Program-made: the position numbers and the translations under genes
In this document: in pieces, positions 32,283-40,758 of the stretch
Position numbering within the stretch: the first letter of the stretch is position 1
How the letters are laid out: each line of letters opens with the position of its first letter
Notes under the pieces: model-generated
What the model saw: only the letters and a program-made list of their open reading frames with translations
Told to the model about the DNA's origin: nothing
The model's database searches: none
Assembly: GCF_947497555.1 (NCBI RefSeq)
Contig: NZ_CANMGY010000004.1
Location: 124,001-188,000 of the forward strand
Length of the DNA: 64,000 nt
Direction: 5' to 3'
Source: an uncultured Umboniibacter sp.
Lineage (GTDB): Bacteria; Pseudomonadota; Gammaproteobacteria; Pseudomonadales; DSM-25080

Positions 32283-33244
32283 CCTCTCACCTCTCTTTTA
32301 AGTGGCTGTCCAGTAATAAAGGCCGCTAGGTCTTCACCTATTTGGTCTACTAACGTCTGACGGGCATTACGCGAGCCCCAGGCAACGTGCGGAGTGATAA
32401 CGACATTTGGGTGTGAAGTATTAATTAAAGGGTGATTTTTTGCCGGTGGCTCAACCGCAAGTACATCGAAACCAATACCGCCAAGATGACCACTATTCAG
32501 CATCTCTACCAAAGCCGTCTCACAGACAATACCCCCGCGGGCGCAGTTAATTAGCAATGCATCTGACTTCATCATTTTGAGTTCAGCTAAGCCAATCAAT
32601 CCTCGGGTATCGTTAGTTAACGGGCAATGTAGGCTAACCACATCAGCCTGTTGGAGTAACTGATTCAACGAAACTCGATCCGGCGCTGTCACCGCCCCTT
32701 CACGGACACTTTGTGCCACGATAACCCGCATGCCCAGAAGTCTAGCCTGGCGAGCCAGCTCCTGCCCAAGAACACCGTAACCAATAATGCCCAATGTCTT
32801 TTCTGTGAGTTCACTAATGGGGTATGCTAACGAGCAGAAATGATCACTATCAGCCCAACGATCGTCGGCAACTTCGTGTGCGTACGACAGTAAATTACCG
32901 GATAGCGCGAAGATGAGACTTAATGCATGCTGAACCACTGACTGAGTGCCGTAATTAACCGCGTTAATAACCGTTACTCCAGCAGCTTTCGTAGCAGAAA
33001 AATCGATATTATTCGTTCCCGTTGCGGTCACCGCAATGAGTCTAAGTTGAGTAGCTAATACTAATTCTGCCGGCCCAATAACCACTTTATTCAAAATGGC
33101 TACGTCGGCATTCGCTAGCCTAGCGGCCACGTCTTTCGGAGCAGTATTGTCAAACTGAATTAGCTCAGCTCCCGCGGGGCACCAAGATGATAGATCTAGG
33201 TCGCTCGGGTGCATTGACTCCGCATCAAGAATCACGATTCGCAT
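32279..33244 (-). CDS. D-2-hydroxyacid dehydrogenase (glycerate/hydroxypyruvate reductase type)
   Basis: NAD(P)-dependent reductase of 2-oxoacids with the two-domain fold. The nucleotide motif is [12 protein letters not shown] (GxGxxG). Catalytic arginine, glutamate and histidine fall in [17 protein letters not shown] and TPHVAWGS. The N-terminal [32 protein letters not shown] fits glycerate dehydrogenase (HprA-like) more than lactate or phosphoglycerate enzymes. 321 residues. It is the first gene of a coupled pair with proA. The exact substrate is an inference. Confidence 0.88.
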   Translation of the reverse strand: MRIVILDAESMHPSDLDLSSWCPAGAELIQFDNTAPKDVAARLANADVAILNKVVIGPAELVLATQLRLIAVTATGTNNIDFSATKAAGVTVINAVNYGTQSVVQHALSLIFALSGNLLSYAHEVADDRWADSDHFCSLAYPISELTEKTLGIIGYGVLGQELARQARLLGMRVIVAQSVREGAVTAPDRVSLNQLLQQADVVSLHCPLTNDTRGLIGLAELKMMKSDALLINCARGGIVCETALVEMLNSGHLGGIGFDVLAVEPPAKNHPLINTSHPNVVITPHVAWGSRNARQTLVDQIGEDLAAFITGQPLKREVRG

Positions 33245-33487
33245 GGTGCTACTCTCATTAACGAAAAGTCCAAGGATACAAGTTTCAAGTTAATTATCAC
33301 AGCAACCTTTATCTATACTCCGGCAAACAGTTGGTTATAGGAATTTGAACCCGCTTCCCAGCGAGCAGCGCTGTGGCGAATCTAAGCGTAACGACTGCTG
33401 AAGGTAGAGCTTAGATGCTGAACAACTATGCGAGAGCTGAGCCAAGAAATCACAGGATAAACCACTACTCTGCTTGCCTATTACCAG

Positions 33488-33739
33488 CTATCGAGTTGCG
33501 TCCTCTAGATCCGTGAGAATCTTAATGGCCTCAGCCGAACTATTGCCGCAGTTTTCTCGCGTTGCTTCAAATTGGGCGCACAGTTCCGGTCTATCAGGCG
33601 TCTCAAAGAGTACACACAGATTATCGTCGGTGAGATTAACACATCGAACATTCGCGGGTTTGCCATGTGGCATCCCAGGGATCGCCGTGTTGATTGAGGG
33701 TGCGATGCAACAGGCTCCACACCCCAATCGACATTCCAC
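33488..33739 (-). CDS. YkgJ-family cysteine-cluster protein
   Basis: An 83-residue protein starting MECRLGCGACCIAPS, with further cysteines in RCVNL, NLCVLF, ELCAQF and ENCGN. This Cys pattern is the YkgJ/UPF0153 cluster thought to bind iron or zinc; function is not established. The start is a GTG that shares one base with the stop of the MMPL gene (TAGTG), so the two are translationally coupled. The ATG a few bases further (33734) is out of frame. Confidence 0.88.
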   Translation of the reverse strand: MECRLGCGACCIAPSINTAIPGMPHGKPANVRCVNLTDDNLCVLFETPDRPELCAQFEATRENCGNSSAEAIKILTDLEDATR

Positions 33740-36423
33740 TAGCCTTGTTTCCCAGCTGGTAATAGCTGTGACAGCGGCAATAGCAGTAGTAGTCGTGGCA
33801 GTAGAATTAGCGCTCCGGTAAGTGCCAAGACCATGGCTGAGGCCGTTAGCAAACCGAATACCACTGAAGGAGTGAATTTAGAAAGCGCTAAGACAGCGAA
33901 GCCGAGTACGACTGTCCAGGACGTATAACTCATGGCTGAGCCAATAGTGTGGTGAGCCCTCGTTAGTGCAGCGCGCTTATCATGATCAATTGCTAGCTCA
34001 TGCTGATAGCGAATCACATAGTGAATACAATCATCTACACCAATCCCCACCACAATGGCGGCAATGGTGATCGTCATGAAATCTAATGGCAAGCCGGCTA
34101 CGCCCATGAAGCCAACAATGCACACTGCCGCTAATAAATTAGGAATGATTGCAACCAGTGCCAACCCTAAACGCCTAAACAGCAACCAGAACATGAGGAA
34201 AATCCCCACAAAAACAGCTCCAAGGGTTTCGATTTGCGAGCTAAACAGACTCTGCACCATATTGTTATAAAGCACCAGCATGCCTGTCGCTTCTACGCGC
34301 CCAGCTAAGCCAGCCTTCTGATTAGCGAACGCGACAATATCTTCCACATAAGCCTGTCTAGAAAGCCCCGGTGTTGAATCCACTACCCGCACTTCAATGC
34401 GAGCCTCATCGGTGGCCTCGTGCCAATACGGGCGAACCACTTGAGCGGCGATATCCTCGGGCATGACCGTTTGTAAAAAGGCTAGGGTAAAATCGTCAAG
34501 CGGCCCCTTATTGAGCCCTTCGGCGACATCAATAGTCGTAACCAGGCTCATTACCTTGCCAGACGCCTCAAGACCATCGATGTATTCATGAAGTTTTCTC
34601 AGCTCGTTGACTCCGGACGTCGAGAACCACCAGGAGGCCGTCGTCGCATCGCCACCGAATTCATCATCAAAACCGCCACCGAATTCATCATCAAAACCGC
34701 CACCGAATTCATCATCAGAACCGCCACCGAATTCATCATCAAAACCGCCACCGAATTCATCATCGAAACCGCCACCGAATTCATCATCGAAACCACCCGC
34801 GAATCCTTTTTCGGAGCTTGAAGCTGTTTCAGCTTGCGGATCGCTACCAAAACCGTCGTCAAAACCATCGAAGCTCTCAGCCGAACCCAGGTTTTCACTT
34901 TCACTCAGGTCGGGAGCGCTTACTACTATTTCTAGCGGCGTGGTGCCACCGAGTTCACGATCGATGAGCGCCATACCCTGATAGATTTCAGTATCTTTAG
35001 CAAAGTAGTCAATAAATCGATTCTCTACTTTCACTTGAGTGACACCGTAGGAAGCGCCTACTAACAACAGCAGCGACACCGCAAAAATTTGTTTACCACG
35101 ATTTAGTGATAGCTGCCCCCAGGAAGCTAAAACCTTCGATGTTAGGGAAGTTCTCTCGGCCTCTGCCGTAGGTCTCGTCAAAGCAACTAATAATGGAAAT
35201 AGTGCGAAAGTGAGTATCAACGAGAGCGTAATCCCCATTGCCATGATCTGACCAAAGTCGATAACGGGGCGAATGCCGCTCACAACCAACGATAAGAACG
35301 CAACTAAAGTGGTAAGAACCGAGTAGAAACACGGTTTCCACATACTCTGTAATGATGACCAAAGTACGTCATTTAAGGGCGCATCAGAAAGCGCACGAAG
35401 CTCGCGAAAACGAACTGACAGGTGGATACCGATGGCCAGCGAAATAATTAGAAGTAGCGAAGCGAAGTTCGAAGAAATGACCGAGAGCCGCCAATCGATA
35501 GTTGCCAACCATCCCGACATCAAAATGACTACACTCGCACTCATGGTCAACGGTATGGCTACCCAGCGCCAGTTGCGGAAAAACAAGGCAAGCGCAGCAA
35601 TCATTAAGGCCAAACTGGCTAAGCCAAACACCTGAATATCTCGACGAATAAAATCGAGCATATCTGAAGCAATCATTGGTACGCCACCAATAAAGATATC
35701 AGCATTGCGCTCGTATTTCGCCACCACGCTTCGCAGCTGAGCTAAGCGTTCTTTGGTAATATCCTGCTGTTGCGAGCGATAGGCCAGAAGTTGTGCCTGC
35801 GCAATTTCGAGCGCGCCATCAGCGTTAGCTGATTCCGGCTCTCCAAGTAACTCATTACGTTGATCCACCAGCGCGTAGTAATCGGTATCAACGGGTAGCG
35901 AAATGAGTAGCGCGGTCGTCGCGTTGTCTTCGCTAAGCAAAGTATCTCGGTAGACGGGACTCTCATGGAATTCAGCCCGCGCCATCTCAATATCTACCTC
36001 GGCGTTAAGCAGTGTTCGCGCATCCGAACTCAAACTTTCCAAACCTACTGGTGGGCTTTGAAGTAAAGGCACATTAAGCACTGACATGACCGATTCAACC
36101 CCATCGATCTGCGCTAAGTCTTCCTGCAGCGCCTCTAAGGTATTCAAGGAGGCGTTTGATAACGCATCGCCGTCATGCGCTCTGAATGCTAAAACAAAGA
36201 AGTCACCGGAGCGATATCGAGTTGATACCGATCGATATAGCGCTAAGCCGGGATCAGTTTCTAATGTTAGTGAATCAGAAGATGCATCAAGTCGAGCATT
36301 GGGAATTTGCCAAATCGCAGCACCTAACAGTCCGACAAATAAGCTGATGATTAGAAGCCGCAAGGACATCCATCGAGTGAAGAACTTGGGCGCAGTATGA
36401 ACCGCGAAAGCGTCATCGATCAT
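33739..36423 (-). CDS. MMPL/RND-family exporter with a tandem acidic repeat
   Basis: Large inner-membrane transporter of the RND superfamily, similar to MmpL and hopanoid/lipid exporters. Two halves each have one helix, a large periplasmic loop and five helices; sterol-sensing/MMPL-like signatures include VGIGVDDCIHYVIRYQHE near the C-terminus. The second periplasmic loop contains six copies of an eight-residue unit GFDDEFGG (about residues 544-591). A longer frame starts at a TTG (36462), but the ATG at 36421-36423, four bases after the ubiX stop and with GGGGA upstream, is preferred (894 residues). Substrate unknown. Confidence 0.88.
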   Translation of the reverse strand: MIDDAFAVHTAPKFFTRWMSLRLLIISLFVGLLGAAIWQIPNARLDASSDSLTLETDPGLALYRSVSTRYRSGDFFVLAFRAHDGDALSNASLNTLEALQEDLAQIDGVESVMSVLNVPLLQSPPVGLESLSSDARTLLNAEVDIEMARAEFHESPVYRDTLLSEDNATTALLISLPVDTDYYALVDQRNELLGEPESANADGALEIAQAQLLAYRSQQQDITKERLAQLRSVVAKYERNADIFIGGVPMIASDMLDFIRRDIQVFGLASLALMIAALALFFRNWRWVAIPLTMSASVVILMSGWLATIDWRLSVISSNFASLLLIISLAIGIHLSVRFRELRALSDAPLNDVLWSSLQSMWKPCFYSVLTTLVAFLSLVVSGIRPVIDFGQIMAMGITLSLILTFALFPLLVALTRPTAEAERTSLTSKVLASWGQLSLNRGKQIFAVSLLLLVGASYGVTQVKVENRFIDYFAKDTEIYQGMALIDRELGGTTPLEIVVSAPDLSESENLGSAESFDGFDDGFGSDPQAETASSSEKGFAGGFDDEFGGGFDDEFGGGFDDEFGGGSDDEFGGGFDDEFGGGFDDEFGGDATTASWWFSTSGVNELRKLHEYIDGLEASGKVMSLVTTIDVAEGLNKGPLDDFTLAFLQTVMPEDIAAQVVRPYWHEATDEARIEVRVVDSTPGLSRQAYVEDIVAFANQKAGLAGRVEATGMLVLYNNMVQSLFSSQIETLGAVFVGIFLMFWLLFRRLGLALVAIIPNLLAAVCIVGFMGVAGLPLDFMTITIAAIVVGIGVDDCIHYVIRYQHELAIDHDKRAALTRAHHTIGSAMSYTSWTVVLGFAVLALSKFTPSVVFGLLTASAMVLALTGALILLPRLLLLLPLSQLLPAGKQG
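34651..34794. repeat. Six tandem 24-bp repeats inside the MMPL gene
   Basis: Six adjacent 24-bp units differ by one or two bases. Each encodes GFDDEFGG (one has Ser for Phe) and contains a GAATTC. Being a multiple of three, copy-number change keeps the frame. Confidence 0.97.
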
Positions 36424-36427
36424 ACTG

Positions 36428-37030
36428 CTATTTTCCCCACTTTGGCTGCAAAGATTGATCAACCTTCAACTGGTCGAGAATTCGAGCTACAACGAAATCA
36501 ATTAAATCATTAATGGATGCAGGCTTATTGTAGAACCCTGGACTGGCAGGCAAAACAATTGCGCCAACTTCACTTAACTGCAGCATATTTCGCAGATGTA
36601 TCGTGGAAAGTGGTGTCTCGCGAGGAACTAATATAAGCGGCTTACGCTCCTTGATCATCACATCTGCAGCCCGCTCAATTAGATTATTGGAAGCCCCGAC
36701 GGACACTGCCGAAAGGGTACCTCCAGAAGCGGGGCAAATCACCATCCCATCGGGCGCATTCGACCCTGATGCCGGTGCGGAAAACCAATCTGTTTTCGTC
36801 AAGAGTTCAAAGCTACCAGGTAGATTAACATGGTCAGCAGCAAAGACTTTGGCACGGCCGTCATGATCTTCTGGTAGTTGGGTATCCGTTTCTGTATTAA
36901 TCACTACACAGGCGGCATCCGAAACCATTAGGTAGACGTGACAGCCAGCCGCTGTGAGTGCCTCCAGTAGGCGTAAGCCATATTGAGCGCCACTGCCTCC
37001 CGTTAGGGCTAAAGATATTCTTTTCGTCAC
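36428..37030 (-). CDS. ubiX: Flavin prenyltransferase
   Basis: Makes the prenylated FMN cofactor of the decarboxylase UbiD, used in ubiquinone synthesis. The 200 residues show the flavoprotein signatures ALTGGSGAQYGLRLLEAL, GMVICPASGGTLSAVSVGASNNLIERAADVMIKERKPLILVPRETPLS (read in parts) and PASPGFYNKP. It lies 3 bp after mpl and 4 bp before the MMPL gene. The mpl-ubiX adjacency also occurs in Pseudomonas. Confidence 0.97.
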   Translation of the reverse strand: MTKRISLALTGGSGAQYGLRLLEALTAAGCHVYLMVSDAACVVINTETDTQLPEDHDGRAKVFAADHVNLPGSFELLTKTDWFSAPASGSNAPDGMVICPASGGTLSAVSVGASNNLIERAADVMIKERKPLILVPRETPLSTIHLRNMLQLSEVGAIVLPASPGFYNKPASINDLIDFVVARILDQLKVDQSLQPKWGK

Positions 37031-37033
37031 GCT

Positions 37034-38377
37034 TCACTCCTTGAGGTGGGCGATAATTGCTTTATGCAGACCGCCAAAGCCGCCGTTACTCATCACTACA
37101 ATATGTTGATAATTGGCAATTTCGGCCAATATTTTTGCTTTTAGAACGGGAAACTCGGTTACTACTGTTTGTCCGTTTGATTGGATCACCGAAGCAAGCC
37201 CCGCTTGACCATCCTCATCAAACCATAAAACGGCATCGGCCGCTGTTGCGGATGACCCTAGTAGTGGGTTATGCACTCCCGACTTCATCGTGTTCGAACG
37301 CGGCTCAATCACCGCTAAAATCCTTTCCTCACCCACCTTTTCACGCAACCCGTTTAGCGTTGTTTCAATGGCGGTTGGATGATGGGCAAAGTCGTCATAA
37401 ACTTTGAGGTCAGGCGTGTTCCAAAGGCATTCCATGCGCCGCTTAACTCCAGCAAACTGACTCAACGCTTCACAGGCGATGGCGGGAGCCACGCCAACGT
37501 GACGCGCCGCCGCGATTGCGGCCAAGCCGTTGCTAACGGAATGATTGCCCGTTGAGTCCCACTGCACTTCACCCACCTTCTCATCGTGAAGGAATACGGA
37601 AAAGTGAGATCCGTCAGCATTGATAAGCTTGCTAGCCCAGCCATCATTACTCTCTAGCTGCGCCTGCTCTGACCAGCATCCTTGGTCTATTACCTCAGCA
37701 ATAGCTTTACTCTTCGCAGGGTAAATCACTTGACCCGAACGAGGTACTAAGCGAATCACATGGTGAAACTGCCGCTGGATCGCTGCTAAATCTGCGAAGA
37801 TATCGGCATGGTCGAATTCCAAATTATTAATGATGAGTGTTCTGGGCTGGTAATGGACGAATTTACTGCGTTTGTCGAAGAAGGCCGAATCATATTCATC
37901 GGCTTCGACGACGAAAAATGGTGACTCGCCGAGTCGTGCCGAGCGCTCGAAGCCTAAAGGAACTCCGCCAATTAGGAAGCCGGGAGACATTTCGGCGAAT
38001 TCAAGAATGCTGGCAACCATGGTGGCGGTAGTGGTCTTACCATGCGTCCCGGAGACCGCTATGACCCAACGTTCCGGTAATACGTGCTCATGCAAAAATT
38101 GCGGCCCTGAGGTATAGCGCAAACCACGTTCTAGAATCTCTTCTACTAAAGGGTTACCTCGGCTCATAGCGTTGCCAATGACGAATATATCCGGCTGGAG
38201 CGCTATCTGAGATACATCGTACCCCTGAATAAGCTCAATACCGGCATCCTCAAGTTGAGTGCTCATCGGCGGATAGACATTTTGGTCACAGCCACTCACT
38301 CGATAACCGAGTTCCTTGGCCAAAATCGCCAAGCTGCCCATGAACGTGCCGCAAATCCCCAAAATGTGTATGTGCAT
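37034..38377 (-). CDS. mpl: UDP-N-acetylmuramate:L-alanyl-gamma-D-glutamyl-meso-diaminopimelate ligase
   Basis: Murein-peptide recycling ligase that joins recovered tripeptide to UDP-MurNAc in the cytosol. It begins MHIHILGICGTFMGSLAILAKELG, has the ATP loop GTHGKTTTATM, then EADEYDSAFFDKRSKFVHY and DDFAHHPTAIETTL, and ends GGFGGLHKAII. The open frame runs 59 codons further upstream, but the ATG at 38375-38377 has AGGA six bases before it and matches the family start. 447 residues, close to E. coli Mpl (457). Confidence 0.97.
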   Translation of the reverse strand: MHIHILGICGTFMGSLAILAKELGYRVSGCDQNVYPPMSTQLEDAGIELIQGYDVSQIALQPDIFVIGNAMSRGNPLVEEILERGLRYTSGPQFLHEHVLPERWVIAVSGTHGKTTTATMVASILEFAEMSPGFLIGGVPLGFERSARLGESPFFVVEADEYDSAFFDKRSKFVHYQPRTLIINNLEFDHADIFADLAAIQRQFHHVIRLVPRSGQVIYPAKSKAIAEVIDQGCWSEQAQLESNDGWASKLINADGSHFSVFLHDEKVGEVQWDSTGNHSVSNGLAAIAAARHVGVAPAIACEALSQFAGVKRRMECLWNTPDLKVYDDFAHHPTAIETTLNGLREKVGEERILAVIEPRSNTMKSGVHNPLLGSSATAADAVLWFDEDGQAGLASVIQSNGQTVVTEFPVLKAKILAEIANYQHIVVMSNGGFGGLHKAIIAHLKE

Positions 38378-38543
38378 TGCTGTTCCTACGATTTGATCAA
38401 GATAAAAACCATTGCTGAATTGACAATGAGGCCATCTCGCTAAGTGACATCGCTTAGAATACCCTGTTATTTGCCCCATGCAAACGGTGAGAAAAGTCGT
38501 TAGAATAGCAACCCTCCACACTTTTAACAGGAACATTGTCGAC

Positions 38544-39800
38544 ATGACAATCAAAAACGCATTCTATGCTCAGTCAGGTGGCGTCACAGCCGTCATCAAT
38601 GCCACGGCCTGTGGTGTCATTCAAGCCGCTCGTCAACATCCCGATAAAATCGGAACCGTGTACGCTGGTCGAAATGGCATTCTCGGCGCTTTACGCGAAG
38701 AATTGATCGACACCAATCAGTATTCTGATGAAGAGATTGCAGCACTGCGTCATACTCCAGCGGGCGCTTTCGGGTCATGTCGATTCAAGTTACGGAGCAT
38801 TGAAGAAAGTCGTGCAGAGTATGAGCGTCTGATTGAAGTCTTCAAAGCACACAATATCGGCTACTTCTTCTACAACGGCGGTAATGACTCACAAGATACT
38901 GCCCACAAAGTCTCGCAGATCTCGGAAACCATGGGTTACCCTATCCAATGTATCGGAATTCCAAAGACAGTAGATAATGATCTCCCCATTACCGACTTCT
39001 GCCCGGGTTTTGGCTCTGTAGCAAAGTATGTCGCTGTTTCCATCAAAGAGGCATCGCTTGATATCGCTTCAATGTGCGAGTCATCCACCAAAGTCTTCAT
39101 CATGGAAGTGATGGGTCGTCATGCCGGTTGGATTGCTGCGGCCGGAGCGCTAGCTCAGCAGGAAGAAGGCGATGCTCCGCACATTATTCTGTTCCCAGAG
39201 GTTGCCTTCGATAGAGAGAAGTTCCTCGCCAAGGTTAAGCTCTGTGTGGAAACCTACGGCTATTGCTCCATTGTGGCCTCCGAGGGTACGCATACCGGTG
39301 ACGGTAGTTTCCTAGCTGCGTCTGAAGCTTCGGTTGATGCCTTCGGTCACGCCCAGCTCGGTGGCGTAGCACCCGTCTTAGCTAACTTGATCAAGGGCGA
39401 ACTGGGATACAAGTATCACTGGGCTCTCGCCGATTACCTGCAACGCTCGGCTCGTCACATCGCGTCAAAGACTGATGTAGACCTGGCCTTCCAAGCAGGG
39501 CAAAAGGCCATAGAGTACGCTCTTGAGGGACTTAATTCGGTCATGCCGGCTATTCAGCGTATGGAAAACGGCGAATGGAGTTTTATTCCAGCACCCTTAA
39601 AGGACATCGCGAATGTTGAACGCTTCATGCCGAAATCCTTCATCTCTGAAGATGGCTTTGGTATTACTCAAGCGGGACGTGATTACCTCTTACCGTTAAT
39701 CCAAGGGGAAGACTATCCTCCGTACGAAAATGGCCAACCGGTGTATGTGAAGCTGGCTCACAATTTGACGCCAAAGAAACTCGCTATCTTCGATATTTAG
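38544..39800 (+). CDS. pfp: Pyrophosphate-dependent 6-phosphofructokinase
   Basis: Phosphorylates fructose-6-phosphate with pyrophosphate, reversibly, in glycolysis/gluconeogenesis. The phosphate-donor loop is YNGGNDSQDT rather than the GGDGS of ATP enzymes, and PKTVDND and EVMGRHAGWIAA are the usual substrate motifs. The family start is MTIKNAFYAQSGGVTAVINA, so the ATG at 38544 is used; upstream codons in frame lack support. 418 residues. It is divergent from mpl. Its stop overlaps the convergent small lipoprotein's stop by 4 bp. A pyrophosphatase gene lies 3.2 kb downstream. Confidence 0.94.
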   Translation: MTIKNAFYAQSGGVTAVINATACGVIQAARQHPDKIGTVYAGRNGILGALREELIDTNQYSDEEIAALRHTPAGAFGSCRFKLRSIEESRAEYERLIEVFKAHNIGYFFYNGGNDSQDTAHKVSQISETMGYPIQCIGIPKTVDNDLPITDFCPGFGSVAKYVAVSIKEASLDIASMCESSTKVFIMEVMGRHAGWIAAAGALAQQEEGDAPHIILFPEVAFDREKFLAKVKLCVETYGYCSIVASEGTHTGDGSFLAASEASVDAFGHAQLGGVAPVLANLIKGELGYKYHWALADYLQRSARHIASKTDVDLAFQAGQKAIEYALEGLNSVMPAIQRMENGEWSFIPAPLKDIANVERFMPKSFISEDGFGITQAGRDYLLPLIQGEDYPPYENGQPVYVKLAHNLTPKKLAIFDI

Positions 39801-40165
39801 GCCTCACCCCAGCGGGTGATGTCTTCTGGCGTCGCCCCTTCATTACACTCACCAAAAATAAAGGCATCACGGGGATGATCTAAGCGATCGATGACGAAGT
39901 AGCCATCCCTACAGTAACGTGTATCTTTGAGTTCTTTCTCAAGCAAATTATCGAATTCACTAGCAAAACGCGCAGCGTCATATCGTCCGTTTGCACTACG
40001 AATTACCTCTTTATCCATATCTTTATGCACTTCAAACCGAAATCGTTTACTGCCATCCGCTGCAATTTGATGCGATATCGACGGCGTGAAATCTGTAATT
40101 CCTACCGTGCCCATCTCGCACCCTATGACACCCACTAATATCGCAAAACAAGTAAACCATCTCAC
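39797..40165 (-). CDS. Small hypothetical lipoprotein
   Basis: 122 residues of unknown family. Starting at the GTG 40165, the N-terminus VRWFTCFAILVGVIGC is a lipoprotein signal with lipobox VIGC. The mature part is mixed and charged, with SISHQIAADGSKRFRFEVHKDMDKEVIR and two later cysteines (RYCRDGY, FGECNEG) that could pair. The start is supported by AGGAG nine bases upstream and overlap with the tag stop (TAGTG). The longer frame to 40210 lies inside tag and would hide the signal peptide. It is the last gene of an overlapping S9 peptidase-tag-lipoprotein set. Confidence 0.75.
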   Translation of the reverse strand: MRWFTCFAILVGVIGCEMGTVGITDFTPSISHQIAADGSKRFRFEVHKDMDKEVIRSANGRYDAARFASEFDNLLEKELKDTRYCRDGYFVIDRLDHPRDAFIFGECNEGATPEDITRWGEA

Positions 40166-40758
40166 TATTTCGAGCTCCTGAGTTCTGCACAGACTGAATG
40201 CCTCGGACAACTGAGTAAGTGATCATTCACTAAACCCATCGCCTGCATGTGTGCGTAAATTATTGTCGGCCCAACGAAGTTAAAGCCGCGTTTTTTCAAA
40301 TCCTTTGATATTTGCTGTGACAATGGTGTTTCAGCTGGGACAGCTGACAGTGCTTCAAAGCGATTCTGAATCGGCTCGCCATCAACGAAGTTCCAGAAGT
40401 ACTGAGACAATGACAGTCCCTGCGAGCGCATCTCCAAGTATGCTCGGGCATTACGCTGAGCGCTCTCGACTTTGAGTCTGTTGCGAATGATACGAGCATC
40501 CTGAAGTAAACTATGCTTCTTTTCTTCACTCCAAGCTACTATTTTTTTGGCATCAAAATTATCATAAACCAGCCGGTAGTTGTCTCTCCGTTTTAATACG
40601 GTAATCCAGCTAAGACCTGCCTGAACACCTTCTAGTAGAAGGAATTCAAAGATCCGCCGTTCATCAAATAGCGGGACGCCCCATTCCGAATCATGGTAAT
40701 CGCGGTAAACCGGATCGCTAAGACACCATCCACAGGGTTCCTGTTCTTTACTCATCAT
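40165..40758 (-). CDS. tag: DNA-3-methyladenine glycosylase I
   Basis: Base-excision repair enzyme that removes 3-methyladenine from alkylated DNA. It starts CGWCLSDPVYRDYHDSEWGVPLFDERRIFEFLLLEG, where the first cysteine and the YHD histidine bind zinc. The aromatic and acidic pocket residues are in EGVQAGLSWITVLKRR. The C-terminal zinc ligands lie in NDHLLSCPRH. 197 residues. It overlaps the upstream peptidase gene by 11 bp, so it is translated from the same message. Confidence 0.96.
   Translation of the reverse strand: MMSKEQEPCGWCLSDPVYRDYHDSEWGVPLFDERRIFEFLLLEGVQAGLSWITVLKRRDNYRLVYDNFDAKKIVAWSEEKKHSLLQDARIIRNRLKVESAQRNARAYLEMRSQGLSLSQYFWNFVDGEPIQNRFEALSAVPAETPLSQQISKDLKKRGFNFVGPTIIYAHMQAMGLVNDHLLSCPRHSVCAELRSSK

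Noticed and set aside
34651-34794. CRISPR-like array
   Set aside because: The 24-bp units are contiguous, without spacers, and code for protein.
34588-34981. Repetitive plus-strand frames over the MMPL repeat
   Set aside because: They are shadows of the 24-bp repeat in the real minus-strand gene; their periodicity comes from the DNA repeat.
37034-38554. Longer 506-residue Mpl with an N-terminal extension
   Set aside because: The extra 59 residues match no Mpl and the internal ATG has a good ribosome-binding site.
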